Positions 1 to 6,207 of a stretch of DNA of 7,035 nt are shown piece after piece (position 1 is the first letter of the stretch; each line of letters starts with the position of its first letter). The stretch covers positions 1 to 7,035 of the forward strand of contig JACPQK010000005.1 of assembly GCA_016190535.1 (NCBI GenBank). Reading direction: 5' to 3'. The stretch comes from Chloroflexota bacterium. Its GTDB lineage: Bacteria; Chloroflexota; Dehalococcoidia; JACPQK01. Both the position numbers and the translations under genes were made by a program. The notes beneath the pieces were generated by a model that searched no databases, was not told the origin of the DNA, and saw only the letters and a list, made by a program, of their open reading frames with translations.

Positions 1-104
1 CTTCGCTCCTGTCAAAATCGGCATGACATAGGCCCGTAACCCTGGCCTGAAGGCCAGGGCTAGTACCTTCAGGGGCCATGATAAGCTTCGCTCGCAATGA
101 CATA
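1..104. repeat. Degenerate dispersed-repeat remnant with hairpins
   Basis: The words CTTCGCTC and ATGACATA occur together twice: at 1-8 with 23-30, and at 86-93 with 97-104. In the second copy they are only 3 bases apart and read, on the minus strand, as TATGTCATTGCGAGCGAAG. That core resembles a repeat word found in many bacterial genomes, which is recalled rather than searched. Between the copies lies a perfect hairpin, CCCTGGCC (40-47), loop TGAA, GGCCAGGG (52-59). An alternative pairing joins CCTGAAGG (46-53) with CCTTCAGG (66-73). I see no coding potential here. It is best read as repeat-derived intergenic DNA beyond the end of the operon; the left boundary is outside the window. Confidence 0.45.
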
Positions 105-107
105 AAA

Positions 108-161
108 CGGGGTCTCCTTGACCTTTTGAGACAAGGCCCCCTGGCGGGGGAGGGGGAGACC
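108..161 (-). terminator. Candidate terminator after the HIT gene
   Basis: On the minus strand, 7 bases after the HIT stop, GGTCTCC (161-155) can pair with GGAGACC (117-111), followed by CCG and then TTTT. Within the long loop a second stem pairs CCTTG (136-132) with CAAGG (120-116), and a C5/G5 stem uses 150-146 with 141-137. The T run is short and the outer loop is long, so this is a weak or composite intrinsic terminator. It lies where the five-gene operon would be expected to end. Confidence 0.35.
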
Positions 162-168
162 TGCCCCG

Positions 169-498
169 TTAGGCGTAGGGGCCGAGGAAGGTGCCGCCGA
201 TGATGTGGAGGTGGCCATGCTCCTGGCTCTGCATCGCGTCCGGCCCGAAGTTTGAGAGGACCCGGAAGCCATTGGGGCAGAACTTCCTGCCTATCTCGAT
301 GGCCACCTGGCCCACCAGCCCCACGTCTTGCCACATCTCCTGCTGGCTCACATGCCGCCGGGGCAGCACCAGGAGCATCACCGGTGCCCAGTGGAGGATG
401 TTCTCGATGACCACCACACTGTTATCCTGGTAGCGGATGGCCCCTGGCTCCTCCCCGGCAATGATGCGGCAGAAGACGCAGTTCCGGTCTTGCCCCAT
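169..498 (-). CDS. HIT family (histidine triad) nucleotide hydrolase
   Basis: A 109-residue protein of the histidine-triad superfamily, the usual length for small HINT/Fhit-type enzymes, which hydrolyse or transfer nucleotides from phosphoramidate or dinucleoside substrates in the cytoplasm. The HIT motif H-x-H-x-H is at residues 94-98 (EHGHLHII). By family analogy the middle His96 is the nucleophile. CVFC at 7-10 supplies a CxxC pair that, with His50 and His94, could form the structural zinc site of HINT-type members. RIIAGEEP at 11-18 is typical of the family N-terminus. The ATG at 496-498 lies 8 bp after the stop of the upstream loader gene. A GAGGAG sequence about 12 nt before the ATG may serve as its ribosome binding site. 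It ends in TAA and is the last gene of the operon; the exact substrate cannot be told. Confidence 0.9.
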   Translation of the reverse strand: MGQDRNCVFCRIIAGEEPGAIRYQDNSVVVIENILHWAPVMLLVLPRRHVSQQEMWQDVGLVGQVAIEIGRKFCPNGFRVLSNFGPDAMQSQEHGHLHIIGGTFLGPYA

Positions 499-506
499 GG
501 CGGCCG

Positions 507-1922
507 CTAGCTCCTCGGGCTGTAGCGACGCCGGGGCCTGGACAAGGATGGCCCTTCCCCCACCCTCCCTGCCCGGAAGTCCGGGGCCTCCATATGTACC
601 ACCGTGCTCACCCGCAAGTCCACCATGCGAGAGCCAAAGGGTGCCTCCATTTCATCCTCCCCCAGCGGGCTGGTGATGACCGTAGGCAGGCGGGCGGTAT
701 GACGGTAGTTCAATAGCTGATAGAGCTTTTCCTGGGCCCAGGGGGTCCCCGTGTGTACCCCGAAGTCGTCCAGGAGAAGGAGGGGGACCCGGCGCACCTC
801 CTCGAAGAGGGAGTCATAACTGAGGCGGCTGTCAGGGGAGAAGGCGGCCCGGAAGTGGTCCAGCAGGTCCGGGACAGAGGCGAAGAACACTGACTGGCCT
901 CGGCGCAGGCAGAAGTTGGCAATGGCCGCCGCCAGATGGGTCTTGCCACAGCCCGTACCCCCCAGGAGCACCAGCCAGCCCTCAGGGGCTTCGGCAAACT
1001 CCCGGGCCGCCCGGAAGGCGTAGCGCAAGCTCTCCTTGGCCCGCGAGTCCCCCCCACCCAGGTGCAGCCCCTGGGTATCAAAGCTGTCGAAGGTCATGGA
1101 GGAGAGCATCGACAGGTCCACCCCGAACTGCTGGACGGGGGGCAGCTCCCGGCGGCCGACCTCCCACGTCTGCCGCCCGAAGAGGATATTGGGGTCTGTG
1201 AGGCGGCTGCGCCACCTCTCCTCCACATCATTCAGGGAGATAGCAGTGATCACGGTGGGGAGCTGGGCCATATAGCGGTGGTTGATTATCTGGAAGAGCT
1301 TCTCCCGGGCCCAGGGAGTGCTGCTCTGTGCCCCCAGGTCATCCAGGACAAGGAGGGGCGCTGTGCGCACCTGCTCGAAGAGGGTATCGTACTCCACCTC
1401 GTGATGGCTGGGGGAGAAGGTGCTGCGCAGATGGTCCAACAGGTCCGGGATGGAGGCAAAAAAGGCCGGATGCCCCTGGCCCAGCCTCCGGTTGGCGATG
1501 GCTGCCGCCAGATGGGTCTTGCCGCAACCGCTAACCCCGGTAAGCACCAGCCATCCCCGGGGCTCCGCGGCGAAGGCTCTGGCGGACTCCAGCGCCCGGG
1601 CAAAGCGCTCCTGGTTCTCGGGGCTGGCGCTGCGCCCCTGGGGCAGCAGCGCCTCGAAGGTATGCTGGGAAAGCGGGCCCAGGTTGCTGTAGAGCAGAAG
1701 GTGGGTACGCCGCTCCTTCTCCAGCTCCTGCCGCCTGCAGACGCAGGCCACCGCTTCGCCGAAGCGGGGGTGGTCCGCCGGAACATCAGGGGTGACCCAG
1801 CCCACACCCCCACAGTGGGGACAGAGGGCTTCCCGGCTTTCAGCCCCAGTAGGGGTGGCGGGGACGCCCCTGGGCTGGACGCCGGGCACGGCCCGTTTCA
1901 GGATATCTCCCAACCTCTCCAT
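507..1922 (-). CDS. Tandem double-AAA+ DnaC/IstB-type helicase loader
   Basis: A 471-residue protein with two successive DnaC/DnaI/IstB-type ATPase modules. The N-terminus has Cys34, Cys37, Cys60 and Cys62 (CPHC...CVC), resembling the zinc-binding region of DnaC/DnaI loaders. Module 1 has Walker A GVSGCGKT (129-136), Walker B LLVLDDLG (190-197) and a likely arginine-finger SRL (239-241). Module 2 has Walker A GGTGCGKT (321-328), Walker B LLLLDDFG (381-388) and SRM (431-433). The Walker A boxes are exactly 192 residues apart, and the linkers before them also match, so about 150 residues are duplicated. Such proteins normally carry one module in roughly 250-330 residues. The usual sensor-1 Asn after 'ITS/T' appears replaced by Ile in module 1 and Pro in module 2. 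The start at 1922 is supported by GGAAGGA about 7 nt upstream and gives an 83-bp overlap with the dnaD-like gene. Its place after dnaB and dnaD-like points to DnaB loading. It ends in TAG. Confidence 0.88.
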   Translation of the reverse strand: MERLGDILKRAVPGVQPRGVPATPTGAESREALCPHCGGVGWVTPDVPADHPRFGEAVACVCRRQELEKERRTHLLLYSNLGPLSQHTFEALLPQGRSASPENQERFARALESARAFAAEPRGWLVLTGVSGCGKTHLAAAIANRRLGQGHPAFFASIPDLLDHLRSTFSPSHHEVEYDTLFEQVRTAPLLVLDDLGAQSSTPWAREKLFQIINHRYMAQLPTVITAISLNDVEERWRSRLTDPNILFGRQTWEVGRRELPPVQQFGVDLSMLSSMTFDSFDTQGLHLGGGDSRAKESLRYAFRAAREFAEAPEGWLVLLGGTGCGKTHLAAAIANFCLRRGQSVFFASVPDLLDHFRAAFSPDSRLSYDSLFEEVRRVPLLLLDDFGVHTGTPWAQEKLYQLLNYRHTARLPTVITSPLGEDEMEAPFGSRMVDLRVSTVVHMEAPDFRAGRVGEGPSLSRPRRRYSPRS

Positions 1923-2580
1923 GGTCTTTTCCTTCCGTAGCCCACCTTTCCAGGATACGGTGAATGTACCTCCAGTTGCGCTTGTTCAGGGATACCGCCT
2001 CACGGAAAGCCTCCCCTATCCAGGCGGCGGGGTATTTCTTCTCCGCCTCCGCCAACTCCTCCACCACCATAGGGGTGAGCAGGCCGATATTCTGCTCGTA
2101 GAGGGAGAATATGCTAGCCGGAGGCTGGCCGGGCACGGAGGGAGCAGGCGGTAGCGCCGCCGTCCCCCCTGGAAGCTCCAGGGCCAGCTCCCCCCGCGCC
2201 ACGCGGTCTGCCGCCCTCCGAGAAGAGGCATCGTTTACCAGGTAAAGCCGGCGGCTCACCTCATCCCGCTCCACGTCCAGGGCCAGCAGCGTCCCCCGGG
2301 CCACGGCCAACTCTAGGGCTACCGACAGTTGGGCCTTACCCAGGCCCGCCTGGAGGACGGGATCGGCTGCCAGCTCATCGTAAGTTACAAAGCGGGGGTA
2401 ACGACGCGCCTGCCCCAGTTTCCAGAACAGGTGCAGGCACACCCGGAGCTCCGCCAGGTCCTGGACCTGGGGCAGCACCTCCGAGAAGAAGAGGCTGGGA
2501 ATGGCCACCCCCTGGGCCTGGGCCGGAAATCCCGAGAAGGGCTTCCCTTCCACCGGGGCAGAATCTGCGATAAGGCTCAT
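1840..2580 (-). CDS. DnaD-domain primosomal/replication protein
   Basis: A 246-residue protein whose C-terminal part is a clear DnaD/phage-associated domain (about 156-217). It shows YEQNIG at 161-166, LTP at 168-170, YPAAWI at 183-188, and KRNWRYIHRILERW at 200-213, the family's YIxxIL signature. In Bacillota, DnaD helps bring the replicative helicase onto DNA at initiation and restart; that role is known for the family and inferred here. Residues 28-120 probably form the N-terminal winged-helix-like domain, followed by a Pro/Ala-rich linker (about 138-156). The last 29 residues are a basic tail, and the DNA for the last 27 is also read in another frame as the start of the next gene. The ATG at 2578-2580 overlaps the dnaB stop as ATGA. 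The Shine-Dalgarno sequence is weak, so translation is probably coupled to dnaB. Confidence 0.88.
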   Translation of the reverse strand: MSLIADSAPVEGKPFSGFPAQAQGVAIPSLFFSEVLPQVQDLAELRVCLHLFWKLGQARRYPRFVTYDELAADPVLQAGLGKAQLSVALELAVARGTLLALDVERDEVSRRLYLVNDASSRRAADRVARGELALELPGGTAALPPAPSVPGQPPASIFSLYEQNIGLLTPMVVEELAEAEKKYPAAWIGEAFREAVSLNKRNWRYIHRILERWATEGKDHGEVGRYPETGRARRPAQGRPRHPYWG

Positions 2581-4019
2581 TCTAGCTCTATCTCGTCCCG
2601 GGTGGCGGGCAGGCTCTCGAACTTGGCCAGGTAGTCCTTGAAGTGTAACTTGAACTGGCCCACGGGTCCGTTGCGGTGCTTGGCCACGATAAGACGGGCG
2701 ATCCCTTTGGGGTAGGGCTCCAGGGGGTGGGTCCGCTTCCAGTCCTCCTCGGAGTGGTAGGCGTCCTCCCGGTGGATGAAGAGCACCACGTCGGCATCCT
2801 GCTCGATGGAGCCGCTGTCCCGGAGGTCCTGAAGCTGGGGAATATGGTCCGGCCGGCTCATTACCGCCCGGCTAAGTTGCGACACGGCGAGCACAGGGAC
2901 TAGCAGCTCCCGGGCCAGGCCTTTCAGGGAGCGGGAGATCTCACTGATCTTCTGCACCTGGTCCCGATAAACAGGCTCATGGATAAGCCCCAGGTAATCC
3001 ACGATGAGCAGGCCAATACCATTGGGCCGCTCGCTGTGGAGCTGGCGGGCCTTGCTCCGCATCTGCGCTACGCTGAGTAGCGGGGTATCGTCCACGTAGA
3101 GAGAGGCCTCGGAGAGGACACCGGTGGCCTCCATAATGGCCCGCTCTTCCGCCTCGTTAAAGCTGCCCAGGCGCAGCCGCTGGCTGTCCACCCCGGACTC
3201 GCAGGCCAGCAGGCGCTGGGCCAGTTGGTCCTTGGCCATCTCCAGGCTGAAGAAGGCTACGGTGGCCCCGCGGGTCAGGGCAGCATAGCGGGCGATGTTG
3301 AGGGCCAGGGCACTCTTGCCCAGGCCAGGGCGAGCGGCCAGGATAACCAGGTCCGAGGGGTGGAAGCCCCCCAGCAGCTTGTCCAATTCCCGGAAACCGG
3401 TGGGCACGTGGGGACGACGGCTCTGGAGGGCGGCTGCCGGGGCCAGGGGGCTCTCGGCCAAGAACTGGTCTATGACCTCTCTAATGTGAACAAATCCCCG
3501 GTCAGAGCTATCGGGGCGGCGCAGGCGGTAGAGCTCAGCCTCAGCATGGCTCAACACCTCGTCCACATCAGCCCCCCCCTCGTAACCCAGGCGAGCGATC
3601 TTGCCCGCCGCCTCTATTAGCCGCCGCATGATGGCGGTGCGATGGACGATGCGGGCATAGTGCTCGATGTGCAGGGAGGTAGGCACCTGGGCGGCCAGGG
3701 TGCTCAGGTAGGCCACTCCCCCCACCCCCTCCAGACGTCTCTGCTGGGCCAGCTCATGGGCCAGGGTCACCTGGTTAACGGCCTCGTTGCGCTGGTAGAG
3801 GGCGAGGCAGGCCTGGTAGCACCACTGGTTCCGGTCCCGGAAGAAGTCCTCCGGCTTGAGAAAGGTGGCAATCTGATAGATAGCCTCCCCATCGATGATC
3901 AGAGAGCCGATGACGGCCTCCTCCGCCTCAACGTCATGGGGAGGCAGGGGCTCCGCCCGCTCCACGGGAGGCCGACCCCTCTCGGCCTGGGCCGCGGGCT
4001 CGCCGAGGCTGGCTTCCAT
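2577..4019 (-). CDS. dnaB: Replicative DNA helicase DnaB
   Basis: A 480-residue hexameric 5'-3' helicase that unwinds DNA at the fork, full length for the family and without an intein. The N-terminal primase-interaction domain begins at PPHDVEAEEAVIGSLI (26-41). After a linker, the RecA-like domain starts near 206 (PTGFRELDKLLGGF). Walker A is ARPGLGKS (229-236), Walker B is LLIVDYLGL (337-345, Asp341), a Gln sensor lies in AVSQLSR (378-384), and the C-terminal block LQDLRDSGSIEQDAD (396-410) is diagnostic. The Walker A has Ala, Leu and Ser where many bacteria have Gly, Met and Thr. The ATG (4017-4019) overlaps the rplI stop by one base (TGATG), with GGAGG about 4 nt upstream. It is followed by its probable loading partners, the dnaD-like and dnaC-like genes. 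Confidence 0.98.
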   Translation of the reverse strand: MEASLGEPAAQAERGRPPVERAEPLPPHDVEAEEAVIGSLIIDGEAIYQIATFLKPEDFFRDRNQWCYQACLALYQRNEAVNQVTLAHELAQQRRLEGVGGVAYLSTLAAQVPTSLHIEHYARIVHRTAIMRRLIEAAGKIARLGYEGGADVDEVLSHAEAELYRLRRPDSSDRGFVHIREVIDQFLAESPLAPAAALQSRRPHVPTGFRELDKLLGGFHPSDLVILAARPGLGKSALALNIARYAALTRGATVAFFSLEMAKDQLAQRLLACESGVDSQRLRLGSFNEAEERAIMEATGVLSEASLYVDDTPLLSVAQMRSKARQLHSERPNGIGLLIVDYLGLIHEPVYRDQVQKISEISRSLKGLARELLVPVLAVSQLSRAVMSRPDHIPQLQDLRDSGSIEQDADVVLFIHREDAYHSEEDWKRTHPLEPYPKGIARLIVAKHRNGPVGQFKLHFKDYLAKFESLPATRDEIELE

Positions 4020-4468
4020 CAGGCCTCCGCTTCCACCGCCACGGTGATGGTGGGAGTGACGTCAGCGCCCAGGCGCACCTGAACGGGATGGCTACCCAAC
4101 TGGCGCAGGGGATCCTCCAGCAGCACCTGGTGCCGGTCAATGGGCCGGCCCATCTGGCGGGAGAGTTCCTCCGCAATTTGGGCGCTGGTAACCGAGCCGA
4201 AGAGCTTGCCCTCGGCCCCCGCCCTGGCCCGGATGGTGACCTCCATGCCCTCCAGGAGCTGGCCCAGCTCCCGGAGATCAGCCTCCACCCTGGCCCTGGC
4301 CCGAACAGCTTTGGCTTTTAGCTGTTCCACCTGGGACAGGGCCGCAGCCGTTGCCAACTCGGCTAGCCTGCGGGGGAGGAGGTAGTTCCGGCCATAGCCA
4401 TCGGCCACCTCCTTGACCTGCCCCGCCTGTCCCAGACCCGGCACGTCCTGGAGCAATACAATCTTCAT
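4019..4468 (-). CDS. rplI: 50S ribosomal protein bL9
   Basis: A 149-residue bL9, the standard length. The N-terminal RNA-binding domain begins MKIVLLQDVPGLGQAG and carries the family signature at 11-39 (GLGQAGQVKEV, then DGYGRNYLLPRR). A long charged central helix (about 45-75) and a C-terminal domain with GKLFGSVT at 87-94 follow. The ATG at 4466-4468 is preceded by AGGTG about 6 nt upstream. In many bacteria rplI follows rpsF-ssb-rpsR; those genes are absent here and rplI heads the operon. The stop overlaps the dnaB start. Two candidate promoters lie just upstream. Confidence 0.97.
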   Translation of the reverse strand: MKIVLLQDVPGLGQAGQVKEVADGYGRNYLLPRRLAELATAAALSQVEQLKAKAVRARARVEADLRELGQLLEGMEVTIRARAGAEGKLFGSVTSAQIAEELSRQMGRPIDRHQVLLEDPLRQLGSHPVQVRLGADVTPTITVAVEAEA

Positions 4469-4488
4469 TTAGAACACCTGTACAATAG

Positions 4489-4516
4489 AGTCTAGCCTAT
4501 CCTTCGACCACGTCAA
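4489..4516 (-). promoter_or_regulatory. Proximal candidate promoter for rplI operon
   Basis: On the minus strand TTGACG (4516-4511) and TAGACT (4494-4489) are separated by 16 bp. The -35 matches the sigma-70 consensus at 5 of 6 positions and the -10 at 4 of 6. Initiation about 7 nt downstream would leave a short leader of roughly 13 nt that still includes the AGGTG ribosome binding site of rplI. It is the weaker of the two candidates. Confidence 0.45.
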
Positions 4517-4581
4517 GCGGGCACCAGCACTAACACCCCCAACGAACGGAGAAGTGTGCCTACCGTGCGCCGCTGCTGCGA

Positions 4582-4612
4582 ATTATAGGGGGCGGCAGAT
4601 AGGCCCTGTCAA
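4582..4612 (-). promoter_or_regulatory. Distal candidate promoter, consensus hexamers
   Basis: The minus strand shows a perfect TTGACA (4612-4607) and a perfect TATAAT (4587-4582). The spacer is 19 bp, longer than the 17-bp optimum, which would lower its strength. The predicted start near 4575 gives a leader of about 107 nt before rplI. It lies in the 260-bp gap between the methyltransferase gene and rplI, so the replication operon is probably transcribed independently of the gene before it. I saw no bL9 autoregulatory structure in the leader. Confidence 0.6.
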
Positions 4613-4728
4613 CGCCAGCCCAGATAGAGAATCCGGGGACTGTTATGAATATCCCTCTGCTTGACGGGAGCGGGCGAGGGTGACTGTCAACTCTTCTCTG
4701 GGAGAAGGTCTCTGTGAGGGAGAGGACA

Positions 4729-6183
4729 CTAGCGTCTGCCCGTTGTCTGGGGAGCCGTAAACCAGGGCCGGGCAGTGAGCACCTCGTAGTCCGTCATCCC
4801 CTGGTCTTCGAAGCAGATGCCCAGGCTCTCCAGATCAGCCTTTACCTGACGGTATATCCTCCAGGATTCCGCAGTAGGCTCCAGGCTGTTCTCTTCGTAG
4901 AAGGGGCGGCCAATCCCTGTGCCCGAGTAGGTCCTGGTGGCCCCGGATACCAGGGTGTTACCTTTGTCCAGGTACCTGGACTCTACCTGGTGGAAGAGGT
5001 CCAGGGCCTGGTCTCGCCTCATGCCTGCCACGGAATGGAATACTCCGCCCACGACCCTGACCTCCAAGCTTACGGCCAGCCCCCCACCCCTGGCGGCCAG
5101 ACAGGGCAGGGCCCGCTGCCAGGCCACACCACTGGCCGCCGCCGCCACGGCGCTAGCCGCCCTCATGTAGAGGATAGTGGCGAGGTCTGGTGTGGAGGTA
5201 AGCCTGTAGGCATGGCTGCATATGGGGATATGGCTCCGATGGGCGATGGCCCGAGCGGCAGCAGCGCTGGCATCCACGCTGGTATCCAGGCCTCGCGCTA
5301 CCTGGGCCCTCAAAGTGGCGATGGACCCCTGGCTGTAGGCCAGGGTGCCCAGGACGTTGGCCACCATCATGACGGCGGCCTCCTCAGGCCCTCTACAGTA
5401 GGCACCCAGAACGGTCAGGCAGCTTATGTGGGGCACCCCACCCATCTCCTTGCAGGCAATGGCCAGCCGCACCCGGTCCCAATCGATCTTGAGCTCCGGC
5501 ATAATCTGAAGGGGCACCTGGGCGGTGCGGGGTCGGAAGGCGCCTTTGCTAGTAAAGGCGGCCAGAATGGCCCCTACCGATACGGCGTTGGGTAGCCCGA
5601 TATACATATCCGGCCTGCCTATCCGCTCCGCTTCATGGCGGCGCCAGCGGGCGTGGGCTATCTCCCAGGCCATCTCTCCGGGTGAATGGGCTACATTGGT
5701 CACGCCCTCAATGGAAGACAGCAGGGCGGCGGCCAGCCTCCTCGACTCGTTGTCCCCCTGCTGGGCAGAGGAACGGAGCAGCTCGAGGAAAGGCTCATCA
5801 GTAGGCACGTGGACTTGAAGCACTATTGTGGGGGGCCTTCCGTCCCCGGGCTTACGGGCACGAACGGTAAGCTGGTCCTTTCCCAGGCCCAGGGTCTCCT
5901 CCATCGGGGTTTCCTCCGCTACCTGGAGGATCTCCTCACGGCTAAACTGGATCGTCCTCTGAGTATCGGTGTTGTAGAGGCCCACCTCGGCCAGCAGGTC
6001 AACGCCCGCATCGTAGATGGCACTGGCGGTGGCGTCGTCGGGGACGATCTCCTCGTGGACCAGCTTGATTCCGTAGTCGCTAACCAGGCGGCGGAGCGCC
6101 ATAGAAAGCTTCAGGTCGTAGTCCTTCTCCTGCATGATAGGGCCCCGCCGTGCCCTTTCCTGGATGTGGGCAATGGGTATCAT
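4729..6183 (-). CDS. MtmB-family methylamine:corrinoid methyltransferase homologue, non-pyrrolysine
   Basis: A 484-residue homologue of monomethylamine methyltransferase MtmB, which in methanogens moves a methyl group from monomethylamine to a corrinoid protein. Matches to recalled archaeal MtmB run the whole length: VGLYNTDTQRTI (67-78) with its 'CGIYCTDTHRIV', GRPDMYIGLP (189-198) with 'GRPGMGVOGP', ELKID (230-234) with 'ELKID', GAYCRGPEE (260-268) with 'GGYAGGIEE', and a C-terminal LESLGICFED. The position of pyrrolysine (O) is Gly196, codon GGG at 5598-5596. The GPEE glutamates appear to cover the active-site Glu. The start at 6183 is preferred to Met17 because residues 7-24 align with the archaeal N-terminus, with AGGAG about 10 nt upstream. 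It ends in TAG. No corrinoid protein, activase or pyl gene lies in the window. Without Pyl the amine chemistry must differ, so the substrate is unknown; it could be another methylated amine or a non-methyltransferase role. Confidence 0.85.
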   Translation of the reverse strand: MIPIAHIQERARRGPIMQEKDYDLKLSMALRRLVSDYGIKLVHEEIVPDDATASAIYDAGVDLLAEVGLYNTDTQRTIQFSREEILQVAEETPMEETLGLGKDQLTVRARKPGDGRPPTIVLQVHVPTDEPFLELLRSSAQQGDNESRRLAAALLSSIEGVTNVAHSPGEMAWEIAHARWRRHEAERIGRPDMYIGLPNAVSVGAILAAFTSKGAFRPRTAQVPLQIMPELKIDWDRVRLAIACKEMGGVPHISCLTVLGAYCRGPEEAAVMMVANVLGTLAYSQGSIATLRAQVARGLDTSVDASAAAARAIAHRSHIPICSHAYRLTSTPDLATILYMRAASAVAAAASGVAWQRALPCLAARGGGLAVSLEVRVVGGVFHSVAGMRRDQALDLFHQVESRYLDKGNTLVSGATRTYSGTGIGRPFYEENSLEPTAESWRIYRQVKADLESLGICFEDQGMTDYEVLTARPWFTAPQTTGRR

Positions 6184-6207
6184 CCTTGCTTTTCTCCTCT
6201 TGTCCAG

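Noticed and set aside
936..1940. Long plus-strand open frame of 334 codons across the loader gene
   Set aside because: It is antisense to the double-AAA+ gene, has no recognisable domain, and is explained by GC-rich codon bias leaving opposite frames open.
2577..4019. Intein in DnaB, a frequent insertion site in this protein
   Set aside because: The Walker A and downstream motifs are contiguous at normal spacing and the length is ordinary.
4693..4707. Hairpin CTTCTC-TGG-GAGAAG after the methyltransferase stop as a terminator
   Set aside because: The stem is short and AT-poor DNA follows without a T run on the minus strand, so a terminator call is not supported.
4714..5595. Plus-strand open frame of 293 codons over the methyltransferase gene
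   Set aside because: Antisense to a full-length conserved protein; it shows Gly/Pro/His-rich low-complexity composition and no motif.
5596..5598. In-frame pyrrolysine codon in the MtmB homologue
   Set aside because: The codon aligned with Pyl is GGG, not TAG, so the gene needs no amber decoding.
6130..6135. Downstream start at Met17 for the methyltransferase homologue
   Set aside because: Residues before it align with the archaeal MtmB N-terminus, and the first ATG has its own AGGAG, so the longer form is preferred.
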